A DNA stretch of 64,000 bases, taken from the NCBI GenBank assembly GCA_963719055.1, contig CAVRAU010000018.1, forward strand, positions 36,444 through 100,443, in the 5' to 3' direction. The DNA comes from CAXMQZ01 sp963719055. GTDB lineage: Bacteria > Acidobacteriota > Thermoanaerobaculia > Multivoradales > JAHEKO01. Positions 1 to 10,314 of this stretch are shown piece after piece. The notes under the pieces were generated by a model. It was not told the origin of the DNA, made no database searches, and saw only the letters and a program-made list of their open reading frames with translations. Both the position numbers and the translations under genes were made by a program. Each line of letters starts with the position of its first letter. The stretch's first letter is position 1.

Positions 1-440
1 ACTACCGTGTACCCCTCGATCACCGTGCGGTCGAGACCGGCTCCGGGGTCCCGAATGTAGTTGACAAGGAACCTACCGTTGTTGGCGAAATCGGGGTGAA
101 AGGCCAAGCCCAGGAGACCCTGCTCGAACCCAAAATCGTCCACTTTGTTCTGAATATCGAGAAAGAAACCCGGTTGCAGGATGTCGTTCTGAATCACTCG
201 AATCGTTCCACGTTGCTCGACGATGAAGACTCGCCCGGATCCGTCACGGGGACTTTGAATGTCGACCGGGCTTACCAGACCGCTGGCGATGGGTTGGAGG
301 AAGAGGTCGCCAGGAGGATCCGCCGCAGGCGAGCCCGCCGGCATCACCAGAGTCGCGAGCCCCAGGAGCAGGAGCATGGCGCCGCGGGTGAGAGTGGGTG
401 TTGACAAACACCTCGAACAGTACCGGCCTTTCGATTGCAT
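1..440 (-). CDS. Glucose/sorbosone dehydrogenase-family protein, N-terminal part
   Basis: The gene runs off the left edge, leaving about 146 residues. After a signal peptide with a Leu-rich core (from about residue 22) comes the start of a beta-propeller. Diagnostic pieces are a GRVFIVEQRGTIR strand and a GLLGLAFHPDFANNGRFLVNY block, both typical of PQQ-type soluble sugar or aldose dehydrogenases (GSDH). Members oxidise sugars in the periplasm, but substrate and PQQ use cannot be judged because the catalytic His and Arg lie beyond the edge. ATG at 440 is chosen over the internal ATG at 377 because GGAGG (453-449) sits 8 nt upstream. It lies 57 nt after the RND gene on the same strand. Confidence 0.8.
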   Translation of the reverse strand, partial: MQSKGRYCSRCLSTPTLTRGAMLLLLGLATLVMPAGSPAADPPGDLFLQPIASGLVSPVDIQSPRDGSGRVFIVEQRGTIRVIQNDILQPGFFLDIQNKVDDFGFEQGLLGLAFHPDFANNGRFLVNYIRDPGAGLDRTVIEGYTV

Positions 441-497
441 GACGGGATCCTCCATCGATACGAGCCTACAGGGAAAAGTCCCAGCGCGAGCAGCTTA

Positions 498-3400
498 TCA
501 GGAGATTCCGGGGACCTCGGCGGAGCCTTCGGGTTCCATTCGCGGCGCGGCTTCCTGGCGGCCGAGGAGGCGGCCCAGGGCCTTCTTGAAATCCTCGAGA
601 ATGGCGTAGAGCGAGGGCACCAGGATGAGCGTGATGAAGGTGGCGAAGAGGACGCCGAACGCCAGGGAGATCGCCATGGGAATCAAGAAACGAGCCTGCA
701 TGCTCTTTTCCAGCAGTAGCGGTGTCAGCCCGGCAAAGGTGGTCAGCGAGGTCAGCAGGATGGGGCGGAAGCGTGAGGCGCCCGCGGTGCGTATGGACTC
801 ATGCGAGCGGCACTCCCCGACGGAAGGCCCGGTTGATGAAATCCACCATGACCAGGCTGTCATTGACCACGACACCGGTCAGCGCCACGATACCGAACAT
901 GGAGAGGATGGCCAGATCCATACCCATCACCAGATGCCCCCAGATCGCCCCAATGAGGCCAAACGGGATGGCGCTCATGACGATCAGAGGTTGCAGATAG
1001 GACTTGAACGGAATCGCCAGCAGCGACAAAGATGACCAGCAACGCGAGTGCGAAGCCCCTGGCCAGCCCCATCATGGTCTCCCGCTGTTCTTCCTGCTCG
1101 CCGGCCAGGGTGTAGCGAATCTCGGGGAAGTCGACCAACAGAGCGGGCAGGACGGTCGCTTCGAGATCGGCGATGATCTCATTGGCATTGCCGCTCTGGT
1201 GGTCGACGTCGGCTGTCACGTTGACGACGCGATTGCGGTCCGTACGTTTGATGCTTGCGGGCCCTTGCGTGGACTCGAAGGCCGCCGCTGTCGAGAATGG
1301 GATCTCACCGCCGGCGGGTGTCCGCAGGCGCAGGTTTTCCAGATCACCGAGGGAGCGTCGGTGCTCCGAGGGGTATCTCACCATGACCTTGACCTCGTCG
1401 CGTCCTCGCTGAATCCGTTGGGCTTCTTCTCCATAGAAGGCCTGGCGGACCTGGCGAGCCAGATCGGCCTGTGTCAGACCCGCGGCTTCCGCTTCGGGCT
1501 TGACCGTCAGACGTAGCTCGCGCTTACCGGCGCGAAAGCTGTCGGCGATGTCCTGTGTGGCTGGATAGGTGGCCAACTCCTCGCGCAGGCGAAAGGCGAA
1601 TTGGCGCAGACGATCGACATCTGGGCCGGAGATCTCGAAGTTGATCGCCTCACCGCTCGAGAACAGGGAAGACGAGAACGTCAACTCCACCGTGTCTGGG
1701 ATCGACCCGACCTTGTCTCGCCAACGCGTGGCGATCTCTGTGCTGTTGACGGTCCGGTCTTCGGCCGGCGCGAGCTCCAGATTGACCTCGCCGATATTGG
1801 ATGCCGAGGAGTCGGCACTGACGTTCAACGCCGCTGGCCCGGCTGCCGAGCGAAACGGCTGCGCACCGATGGTCGTCATGACGTGGCGAATGGGCCGACC
1901 GCCGAACTCCTGGGCCAACTCCTCTTCGAGCTCCAGGGCGGCGGCCTCGATGTGGGCCAGGGCCTCTGCGGTGCGCACGGCGGGAGTTCCCTGGGGGAGA
2001 GTCAGGAACGAGGCGGCGTTGTCGGCCTCGACCTTGGGCATGAAGTTGAACTTGAGCCAACCACCCGCCACCAGACTGAAAGTCACGATCAAGAAAGCGG
2101 TCATCATCGCCACTGTCAGGTAGCGCCACTTGACGGCGAGCTCGAGAGTGGGTCGGTAGCTGCGCTCGATAACGAAGGTGAGCCCCTGAGAGACCTTGGC
2201 CTGAAACCTGGCCCAGACGCCGGAGATCCCCTTCTTGGATTCAGGAGCCGCCTCGTGTCTGAGATGGGATAGGTGATTGGGCAGAATCAGAAGCGATTCG
2301 ATGAGAGAGAACAGCAGGGTCGGGATCACGATCAGGGGGATGACCCGCATGATCTTGCCGATGTTGCCGGTGATGCCCAGCAGCGGGGCGAACGCTGCCA
2401 CTCCGGTCAGCACGGCGAAGATCACAGGCGTGATGACCTCTGCGGTCCCATCGACCGCTGCCTGCAGCTTCTCCTTGCCGCTTTGAAAATGAGTGTAGAT
2501 GTTCTCACCGACGATGATGGCATCGTCCACCACGATTCCCAGCACGACGATGAAGGCAAAGAGCGAGATCAGGTTGATCGACACATCCAGGGTTGGCATC
2601 AGTGCGATGGCCCCCAGGAACGAGATGGGAATCCCCAGCGAAACCCAACCAGCCAAACGGAGCTTCAGGAAGATCGCCAGGACCAGAACGACCAGGACAA
2701 AGCCCGCAAGGCCGTTCTTGAGGAGGAGATCCAGTCGACTCTGGAGGACTTTGGTCTGGTCTTGCCAGACGGTCAGATCGATACCGTCGGGCATCTCGGC
2801 GCCGGCTCTCTGCAGGTAGTCTTGAACTACCGCCGCGATCTCCAGGGCTCCCTGCTGGCCGACACGAAACACCTGGACCAGGACGGCGGGCTTGCCGTCG
2901 AAGCGGGACCAGAGATCGGTGTCGGCAAAACCGTCCACGACCGTGGCGACATCACCGATATCGAGCCGCGTTCCGTCGGCGAGGGTGAGCAGAGGCAGGG
3001 TCTCGAACTCGCGACCGATGTAGGCCTGTCCTTTGGTGCGCAGCAGAATCTCGCCGCCGGCGGTGGACACCTTGCCACCGGGCAGGTCGAGCGAGGTGCG
3101 ACGCACGGCCTGGGCGACCTGGTTGAAGGTCAATCCCCAGCGCCGCAGGGCCTCTTCAGAGACTTCGATGGAGACTTCATAGGGTCGCACCGAAACCAGC
3201 TCGACCTGTGTGATCTCCGGGAGGGCCGAGAGGTCGTCACGCACGCGTTCTCCCAGCCGTTTGAGAGTGCGTTCGTCGGCGTCCCCCGAGATCGCGACCT
3301 CCAGGACCTGGTTGCGGATGATGGCTTCCTCGACGATCGGTTTCTCCGCTTCGTCCGGAAAGGTGTCGATCGCGTCGACCCGCGATTTGACCTCGTTGGC

Positions 3401-3715
3401 GAGCTTCTGGACGTTGGCGCCTTCGATGGCTTCGACCAATACCGTGGCCATGTTTTCCGAAGCCGTGGAGTTGATCTTCTTGATGCCGTCCAGGTCCTGG
3501 ATCTTCTCCTCGACGCGAATGACCACCCCCTCTTCTACCTCTTCGGGGGCAGCTCCCGGATAGGGGACCCGCACGATGATGATGCCCGGGGAGAACTCGG
3601 GAAAGACCTCCTGCTTGATCCCGAACAGTGTCGTGATGCCGCCGGCGACGATGACCCACATCAACAGGTTGGCGGCGACCCCGTTGTCGGCGAACCAGGC
3701 GATGATCTTCTTCAC
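498..3715 (-). CDS. RND-family multidrug efflux pump, inner-membrane subunit (two frameshifts)
   Basis: AcrB/MexB-like proton-driven pump of about 1,070 residues. It opens with a membrane segment (KKIIAWFADNGVAANLLMWV), then porter domain, a second membrane block with the GIVVDDAIIVGENI motif carrying the proton-relay aspartates, a second porter half and the C-terminal membrane block. The GTG start (3715) overlaps the adaptor stop as GTGA. The frame breaks twice, near 1025 (ALLVIFV to LLAIPFKSY) and near 812 (RRGVPLA to ESIRTAG). Homology continues without gaps across both, so sequence error is more likely than decay. Last gene of the tetR-nodT-hlyD-RND operon; the substrate is unknown. Confidence 0.9.
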
Positions 3716-4920
3716 AGGCTCGCCTCCTCGTCGGCGTCGGTGCTGATGACGGGAGTCTCCAGCAGGGTTCGCACTTGCATGCCCTCGACGACGGTTTCGA
3801 TCTGGGAGACACACACCAGATCGTCGGCCGCCAAACCGCTCTGGATCAGAACTCGGTCGCGCTCGGCGCGGACGATCTCTACGTCCCGAATGCGCAGACG
3901 ACTTTCCTCGTCGACGACCAGCACCTGGGATCCTTCGCGGACTGCCGAGCGTGGCAGGATGAAGACGTTTTCGAGCTCGATACCACCGATCTCGGCGTCG
4001 ACGAACAGACCCATCGGCAGCGGCGCTCCGGCCGCTCCAGGTTGCCGCCGCAGCGGGTCCTCGACCCGGGCAAACAGGGGCAACATTCGAGTGTTGGCGT
4101 CGAACTCGCTGCCGGTACGCACGATCGCGCCGCGCCAGACGAAGTCGGAGCGCCCGATCTGCGCGCGCAGGACGACCTCCGGTCCCTGGTCGTCGCTGCT
4201 GTGGAGTCGCAGGCTCGGATCGAGGCCGACAAAGATCAGCTCGTCCTTGCCAACGGGGAGTCGAATCTCCGCGACGTCGGTGGAGTGGACGTTGGCGATC
4301 GGCGTCCCCCGATTGATGAACTGTCCCAGATCGACCAACTTGGCGCGGATGCGGCCATCGAACTGAGCTCGGATGGCGGTGCGCTCGAGATCGAGTCGAG
4401 CCTTCTCGAGAGCGGCTTCGGCGGCCTGTATCGTGGCCCTGGCTTCGGCCAGCTGGGGCTCGCGCAGGGCCAGAGGGCTGCCGTCGCCCAGATCCGAGCT
4501 CCAGCCATTCCTCGCGTGCCAGCGCGGCCTCGGCCTCTTCGAGCTGCAGCCGAACCTGGGCCTGCGCCACCTGGGCTTCGGCCTGGGAGACCGCCAGTTC
4601 GTAGTCTCGAGCGATCGATCTGGACGAGCTTGTCACCCTTGCTGAAGAACCCACCTTCGGCGAAGGATGGGGAGACCCAGTCGATCCGCCCGGCGACCTG
4701 GGCGACGGCCGTCGACTCCACCAGGGGTCGGACGGTCCCTTGCGAGCGCACGACCAGATCGAGATCTTGGGGCTGGGCTTCCATGACCCGCACCAGGGGT
4801 GGCAGGGCCGCCGCTTCCTGGCGGTCCACCGTAGGTCTGGCCTTGACGATGGCCACGGCCAGCGGCGACGCCGATCAGCAGGACGGCGATGGGTAGGAAG
4901 ATCTTGGCCTTTCTGGTCAT
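3712..4920 (-). CDS. RND efflux periplasmic adaptor (HlyD/AcrA-type membrane fusion protein; three frameshifts)
   Basis: About 400 residues linking the inner-membrane pump to the outer-membrane channel. A signal anchor (MTRKAKIFLPIAVLLIGV) is followed by the first half of a lipoyl domain, an alpha-hairpin rich in Glu/Ala/Gln (RDYELAVSQAEAQVAQ), the second lipoyl half (RAKLVDLGQFINRGTPIANV) and beta-barrel and membrane-proximal domains. The reading frame changes near 4860, 4613 and 4500, after which it returns to the initial frame. ATG overlaps the NodT stop (ATGA, 4920-4917) and the stop overlaps the RND GTG, so translation of the three pump genes is probably coupled. Confidence 0.88.
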
Positions 4921-6408
4921 GAGTCGGTTTCTCCCTGACGCGATTCGGCGGCTTTCTCCGCGGCCAGATAGTCACCGCCCAGAGCGAGATACAGATCGAC
5001 CCGGGCTTCGAGGCGCTGGCGCCGGGTGCTGAGAAGCTCGCTCTGGGCGAGAAATGAGTTTCGTTGGGCTTCCAGGTACGAAAGGTAGTCCTGCAATCCG
5101 GAGTCGTAGCGATCCTGCGCCAGCTTTTCCGAGGCGATGGACTGACGCGCGGCCTCGGTCAGCGCTCGCTCCTGATCCACCAGAAAGCGGTCGGCCGCCA
5201 GGGCGAGCTCGACGTCACCGAAAGCGCGCAGGACCTGCTGGACGTACCGCTCGGCGATCTCGCGGTATCTGGCCTCGGACAGCTCGACGCCGCCGCGCAG
5301 TCGGCCGCCCTGGAACAGCGGCTGCAGGAGGCCGCCTGCCAGACTCCAGACCGACAGATCATCGTCGAGCAGATCCTCGATCTCGGCGCTCAAGGTGCCC
5401 GTGGAGCCGGTCAGCCTGAGCTGCGGGTAGAGACTGGCGCGGGCCCTCTTGACGTCGAAGCCGGCGGCGGCGAGGCGGTGGTCGGCGGCCACGAGATCTG
5501 GGCGTCGAGTGACCAGGTCGGCAGGCAGACCGGCGGGGATCGCCGTGGGTGGAGGCGGCAGGGTGCTATCGGAGATGGCGAATTCCAGCTCGCCATCTGG
5601 ATAGCGAGACATCAGCAGGTCGAGTTGTCGTAGGGCCAGGTCGAGCTGCCGCCGGCGAAAGGCGAGGGATGCTTCGGCCGCAGCCTCCTGAGTGATGGCG
5701 AACCGCAGTTCGAGAGCTGGACGAGTGCCGAGTAGATAGCGACGTCGAATGCGTTCACGGCTGATCTTGCGGCTCTCGACAGTCGAGCGAGCCAGCTCGG
5801 TCTGCGCGTGAGCTTCGAGGACCGCGAACCAGGCTTTGGCGGTCTGGCCGGCCAGCGACAGGCGGGCCCCGTCGTAGTCGGCACGCGAGGCGGAGACCTG
5901 TGATGTCGCGGAGCTCTTCTGGGCTCGGAGTCGGCCCCACAGGTCGACTTCCCAGGAGAGGTTGAGGCTGGCTCCGAAGGTGGAGCTGGTGACGCTGAGG
6001 ACCTTGCCCTCGCTGCCCGGGATCGGCAGGCCGATGAAGTTGTTCTTGCCGCGGGTGGCGTTGATCCCGGCGCCTATCTGGGGATAGAGATCGGCGCCGG
6101 CGATCCGCGCCTGGGCGGTAGCGGCGTCCAACCTGGCTGCCGCCGCTTGGAGGTCGCGGTTGCGCTCGAGAGCATCCCGAACCACCCAATCCAGGTTCGT
6201 GTCATCGAATTGTGTCCACCAGGGAGCCGCCTCGGGGTCGCGGACCTCGATCGGGCGCCTCCGGGTTGGCCGCAGTCCACTCTTCAGGGACAGTGACACC
6301 CAGTTCCGGGTCCCCGGATGGCGCAGAGACACACGCCAGAGTGGTGAGCAGCAGCAACGGGATGCCGACGTGGGCCAGATACCGTGGGGCCTTCTTGGTG
6401 AGATTCAT
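4917..6408 (-). CDS. Outer-membrane efflux lipoprotein, NodT/TolC family (one frameshift)
   Basis: About 495 residues. The N-terminus (MNLTKKAPRYLAHVGIPLLL) ends in a TLAC cleavage region, so the protein is probably a lipoprotein, although position -3 is Thr rather than the usual Leu. Two outer-membrane-efflux repeats follow. Typical NodT blocks are present: PWWTQFDD near the start, SWEVDLWGRLRAQ, GLPADLVTRRPDLVAADHRL and a C-terminal YLALGGDY. A one-base shift lies near 6255, beside a CCC run, where NPEAP passes into IEVRDPEAAPWW. ATG overlaps the stop of the upstream tetR (ATGA, 6408-6405). It forms the exit duct for the RND pump encoded downstream. Confidence 0.9.
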
Positions 6409-7094
6409 TCCTCGGGTTCCTTGGTCGAGGTCGGCGCCGGCGCCAGACCTTCCCAGCCCGAGAGGAGAAAGCTCACGAGCCGGTTGGTGATGACCTCGGT
6501 GTCGTCGTCTTCTTTCAGGTTCAGGCACTCCAACTGGTGGCTCACAGTGGTTCGGGCCGCCACGGTATGGGCCAAGGCGCCGACCATGAAGTGAAATCGC
6601 CAGACAATCTCCTCTCGCGGGACCCCGGGCAAGGCACGGGCAAGCTCGGACGTGAAGCGCTCTCCGACCTCGCGGAACTCCTCGAACAGGGTCGATCGGA
6701 GCTCGACGGAGGGTCCGAAAAGGGTCTGACCCAGGAGTTTGACGAACTCCCTGTCGCCGGCGTCCTGGCTTCTCATCATGGTCATGGCGGGTTGTACGAA
6801 CGCCTGGAGAAGGCAGTGCAAATCGGTCACCCCCTGGCCCTGCTCCAGACACTTCTCCAGGAATCCGAGGCGCTGCCGATTGAGCGGTTCGAGACGTCGT
6901 GCGAAAACCGCCCGCACCAGGCCCTCCTTGGAACCGAAGTGGTAGTTGACGGAGGCCAGATTGGCGCCCGCTTTGGATGTGATGGCTCGCAGGGAGGACT
7001 CTGCAATGCCATCTCTGGCAAACAGCCTCTCTGCGGCATCCAGGAGAGCAGTCTTGGTGTCGGTGGAGGGGTCGGGAGAGTGTCGTGGAGTCAT
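6405..7094 (-). CDS. TetR-family transcriptional regulator of the RND operon
   Basis: 229 residues. The N-terminal TetR DNA-binding domain covers roughly residues 15-60: TALLDAAERLFARDGI, then the recognition region ITSKAGANLASVNYHFGSKE. The C-terminal half resembles the CerR/YbiH-type dimerisation domain (HMM check needed). ATG at 7094 is used because the palindromic operator lies directly upstream. It is the first gene of the operon and is translationally coupled to nodT. By family precedent it should be an autorepressor released by a pump substrate; that is inference. Confidence 0.9.
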   Translation of the reverse strand: MTPRHSPDPSTDTKTALLDAAERLFARDGIAESSLRAITSKAGANLASVNYHFGSKEGLVRAVFARRLEPLNRQRLGFLEKCLEQGQGVTDLHCLLQAFVQPAMTMMRSQDAGDREFVKLLGQTLFGPSVELRSTLFEEFREVGERFTSELARALPGVPREEIVWRFHFMVGALAHTVAARTTVSHQLECLNLKEDDDTEVITNRLVSFLLSGWEGLAPAPTSTKEPEE

Positions 7095-7104
7095 GATAAT
7101 CGAC

Positions 7105-7127
7105 CGTTTGATTGAAACAAACGTTTG
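7105..7127. promoter_or_regulatory. Predicted TetR operator upstream of the efflux operon
   Basis: Two overlapping inverted repeats sit 11-33 nt upstream of the tetR ATG. One is the perfect 10-bp palindrome CAAACGTTTG (7118-7127). The other pairs CGTTTG (7105-7110) with CAAACG (7118-7123) across a 7-nt spacer. The position and symmetry fit autoregulation by the adjacent TetR protein. Binding is inferred, not shown. Confidence 0.6.
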
Positions 7128-7268
7128 AATTCTAATCGCGGCTTGCCCTTCTGTCAACCGCGTCTGCGAGACCTGGGACGAGCCGCCGAAAACGAATCCA
7201 AGCCAGAGGTTCTTTTCGGCGCTTCCTGGTGTAGGATTCTCTTCTCTCGGGAGGGACGGCACTTGCCC

Positions 7269-8403
7269 ATGGACGACAAAAGCCGCCTTACCAAAGCCTG
7301 CCTGATCTTGGCTGGGCAGTGGGTGTACCTGATCTTCTCCAGCCTCACGGCATCTCCGGCACTGGCGGCCAAGGAGATGAGACCGCTGGAGATCAAGCAG
7401 CGATATACGCAAGTGCTGGGTATCCTGGCGGCCGGAGATTTCGATCGGGCGGTGACCGACCTGGTCAAGTTCGAGCAGGCGGCGGTCGGGGATCAGCAGC
7501 CTTGGCGCTATGTCGACACGCTGTGGAAATCCAAGCTGCACGTCATTCGTGACCTGTTGGCCGGCCACGACGTCGATTTGTTGATGCCCATCATCGTGCT
7601 GCATCATGACGCCTACTTCCGGTACTCCGAAATGGGCCGGCGGCACCTGGCGCAGCACTCCCGTACGATGTCCGTGGAACTGGCCGATATTCTTGCCGGG
7701 CGCAGCGGTACCCCGGCGGCCAAGTCCTTCGCGGGGTGGACGTTGGTCAGCTTTGCCGCCTATCTCTGGTCACCTTCGAATATCGGTTTGAGCGCCGACC
7801 TCTTCTACCGAGCCCATCTGCTCGACCCGGGCAACGAGCTGGCATTGGCGGGTCTCGCGGCAGCCTGGGAACGAAGCGGCGGGTACGAGAAAGCCATCGA
7901 GACCCTGAAGAAAGCGCTGCGGCTACGGGGGGCCGATCCCGAGCTGTTGCTGCGGCTGGCGTTGTGCAGTCTGCGCGATCCAAAGGGTGCGCACGAGCAG
8001 GCTTTGGCGCAACTCTCCTCCCTGACCAGGGCAGAGGCTCCCGGGTGGATTCGTTCGGTGGCCTACCAGGAGCTTGCCCGAGCGCGGTTGGCCAGCGATG
8101 GAGCGAGCCAATGCCGAGACGATCCTGCGCCAAGCTTTGCAGGACCTCCCTGGAGACCAGCAACTCTCTCTGCAGTTGGCGGCCGTCCTCGACGCCCAGC
8201 GGCGGCGCAGTGAAGCGTTGGCGGTCCTCGACGCCATCGAGATTCTCGGATGGGAGAGTGAGTCGGCCAGACAGACCTATGATTTCTGGGAGCCCCCTGA
8301 TCTTGCCGGGGTGCGGTCCGAGCTTCGCCAAGAGATGGAGGGCGGCCTGGCGACCCTGGCGTCGAGTCTGAAAGCTGTGGCGGCCGGCGGTGGCGGCTCA
8401 TGA
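7269..8403 (+). CDS. Secreted TPR-repeat protein (one frameshift)
   Basis: About 377 residues with a signal-peptide-like N-terminus (KACLILAGQWVYLIFSSL, cleavage near SPALAA). At least three TPR-like helical pairs cover the C-terminal half, for example DLFYRAHLLDPGNELALAGLA and ETILRQALQDLPGDQQLSLQ. The frame shifts near 8100, where ARARLAS continues as RANAETILRQ. ATG 7269 was chosen because the signal peptide begins there; the ribosome site (GGGAGGG) is weak. The stop overlaps the VWFA gene start as ATGA, so the two are probably co-translated. No enzymatic motif is visible, and a scaffold role for the VWFA partner is inference. Confidence 0.72.
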
Positions 8404-9575
8404 GCAGCTGGCGAATCCTGATCTTGTGCGCCTTGCTGGCGGTACCGGCGATGGCCGAGCCCATCGAGGTGTGGATCGAAAAGCCCCGTTCGACCAAGTT
8501 CGTGTTCGGCGATGTGGACTTCGAGGCCGCTGTCGACTCGGCCGCATCGGTGGCGGGGGTGGAGTTCTATCTGGATGGCAGGAAGGTGGCCGAATTCATC
8601 AACCCGCCCTACCGTCTCTTGGTCGATGTGGGTTTCGACAACCAGGAGCACGAGTTTCGGGTCGTGGCGCGGGATATCAATGGGGAGACGGCGTCCTCGG
8701 TCATGGTGACGTCCGCGTTGCAGGTCGACGAGGTCGTGGAGGTGGATCTGCAACAGCTCTACGTCACGGTCACGGCAGGTGGACAACGAGTCCTGGATCT
8801 GGATCAGGGCGATTTCCGCATCACCGACAACGGTAAACGTCAAGAGATCGTCACCTTCGAACGCGGCGATGTGCCGATCACCGCCAGCCTGATCCTCGAC
8901 TCCAGCCTCAGTATGGAGAAGGGTGAGCGTCTGGCAGCAGCCCTGCAAGGGGCCGAGGTGTTCTTGTCGGGAATGCACCCTTTGGATCGCGCCATGGTGA
9001 TGCTGTTCTCCGATCGGGTCCTACGAATGACGGAGTTTGGGGAGACCCAAGCAGAGCTGGCCCAGGCTCTGGAGAAGGTCGAAGCAGTGGGCGGCACAGC
9101 CATCAACGATCACCTCTTTCTGGCGCTGTCCCGTCTAGAGATGGAGCAGGGCCGGCGAGTGGTGGTGCTGTTCTCCGACGGAGAAGACGTCCACAGCGTG
9201 CTCTCCATGAGCGATGTCATTCAAAAGGCCCGTTCGAGCCAGGCGCTGATCTACTGGATCTTCCTGCGGGAGCCGGGGCAGGACGACGAAGTGCGCACCT
9301 ACACGACCTCTTGGCGGGATGCCGATGCCAATCTGCAGGAGGCCAAGATGCTGCGTCGGGCCATTCGCGAGAGCGGTGGTCGCATCGAAGTCGTCGAAGA
9401 CCTCGCGGAATTGAACGACGCTTTTGCCGGCATCCTGGCGGAGCTGCGAGAACAGTATGTCGTGGGCTACTACCCCAGCGCCGACCACGGCGACGGCAAA
9501 TGGCACGACGTCAAGGTCCGCGTCGAGCGCTCGGGAGTAGCGGTACGGGTCCGAGAAGGCTACATCGACTACTAG
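8400..9575 (+). CDS. Secreted VWFA-domain protein, acidobacterial VWFA-related type
   Basis: 391 residues. A signal peptide (to about residue 19, AMAEP) is followed by an Ig-like domain and a strand with LDLDQGDFRITDNGKRQEI, the signature that precedes the VWFA domain in the acidobacterial VWFA-related family. The metal-binding DxSxS motif is present as DSSLS beginning at Asp167, with a later TAIND and FSDGEDVHS in the expected places. The tail (YVVGYYP, then VRVREGYIDY) is also family-typical. The family is strongly enriched in Acidobacteriota, which supports the taxonomic guess. Ligand and function are unknown. Confidence 0.85.
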   Translation: MSSWRILILCALLAVPAMAEPIEVWIEKPRSTKFVFGDVDFEAAVDSAASVAGVEFYLDGRKVAEFINPPYRLLVDVGFDNQEHEFRVVARDINGETASSVMVTSALQVDEVVEVDLQQLYVTVTAGGQRVLDLDQGDFRITDNGKRQEIVTFERGDVPITASLILDSSLSMEKGERLAAALQGAEVFLSGMHPLDRAMVMLFSDRVLRMTEFGETQAELAQALEKVEAVGGTAINDHLFLALSRLEMEQGRRVVVLFSDGEDVHSVLSMSDVIQKARSSQALIYWIFLREPGQDDEVRTYTTSWRDADANLQEAKMLRRAIRESGGRIEVVEDLAELNDAFAGILAELREQYVVGYYPSADHGDGKWHDVKVRVERSGVAVRVREGYIDY

Positions 9576-9584
9576 ACGATCCAC

Positions 9585-10301
9585 TCAGCGGCCCATCAGG
9601 TGCCGCCAATCGTCCAACGAACCGACTCTCATATAGACATTCTGCTCGAGCTCGTCGCCGATGGTCGAGGTCTCGGTCGGTCCGTAGTGATGACCCGGAT
9701 AGAGAATCGTCTCGGGCGGTAACTTGGCCAGCTTCTGGGTCAGGCTGTAGTACATCTGCTCGGGGTCGCCGCCGGGGAGATCGACTCGTCCGCACCCTTG
9801 CACGAAGAGCGTGTCGCCGGCCACCAGCCGGTCACCGACGAGAAAGCACTGGCTGCCGGGGGTGTGACCTGGCGTGTGGAGGAAGCCGATGGACAGAGCG
9901 CCCAGCTCGAGCGAGTCGCCATCATCCACTTTCTTCAGATCGTTGTCGGCCACCCCGGTCACCTGTTTGAGACCTTCGGCCTCGTTCTTGTTGACATAGA
10001 GAGGTACAGCCTCGGTTTCCAGCAGACGAGTGACTCCTTCCACCTGGACTCCCCACAGATCGCCGCCCACATGGTCGGGGTGATAGTGGGTCACGAGAGC
10101 CCCGACAATCTTGTAATCGTCCTGGCGCGCCACCGCCAGCAGCGACTCGACATCCCAGGCCGGATCGACGATCAGGGCCTGTCGGCTCTCGGGGTCCCCC
10201 AGCAGATACATGAAGTTCGCCATCTGTCCGGCGACGGGGTGGACTTTGGCAACCTGCCGGCCTGCCAGAAGCTGGCGAAAATAGATCTCTGAATCGGCCA
10301 T
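9585..10301 (-). CDS. MBL-fold metallo-hydrolase, glyoxalase II-like
   Basis: 238 residues with a complete binuclear metal site: THYHPDHVGG (HxHxDH), HTPGHTPGSQ and GDTLFVQGCGR, plus a late GHHYGPT. This pattern resembles hydroxyacylglutathione hydrolases and persulfide dioxygenase-like proteins. I could not separate thioesterase from dioxygenase activity. Two in-frame ATGs exist. The second (10301) is preferred because AGGAGG lies 7 nt upstream of it but only 1 nt from the first (10307). It converges with the VWFA gene and follows the PqqB-like gene by 14 nt. Confidence 0.82.
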   Translation of the reverse strand: MADSEIYFRQLLAGRQVAKVHPVAGQMANFMYLLGDPESRQALIVDPAWDVESLLAVARQDDYKIVGALVTHYHPDHVGGDLWGVQVEGVTRLLETEAVPLYVNKNEAEGLKQVTGVADNDLKKVDDGDSLELGALSIGFLHTPGHTPGSQCFLVGDRLVAGDTLFVQGCGRVDLPGGDPEQMYYSLTQKLAKLPPETILYPGHHYGPTETSTIGDELEQNVYMRVGSLDDWRHLMGR

Positions 10302-10314
10302 TGGCATACCTCCT

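Noticed and set aside
2273..4366. A 697-residue plus-strand frame
   Set aside because: It is antisense to the RND pump and adaptor; composition is Gly/Asp/Gln-rich without any domain, typical of a mirror frame in GC-rich DNA.
860..4975. A single 1,371-residue open frame on the minus strand
   Set aside because: It joins out-of-frame translation of the adaptor gene with the in-frame RND pump. Family boundaries and the GTGA overlap at 3715-3712 show separate genes.
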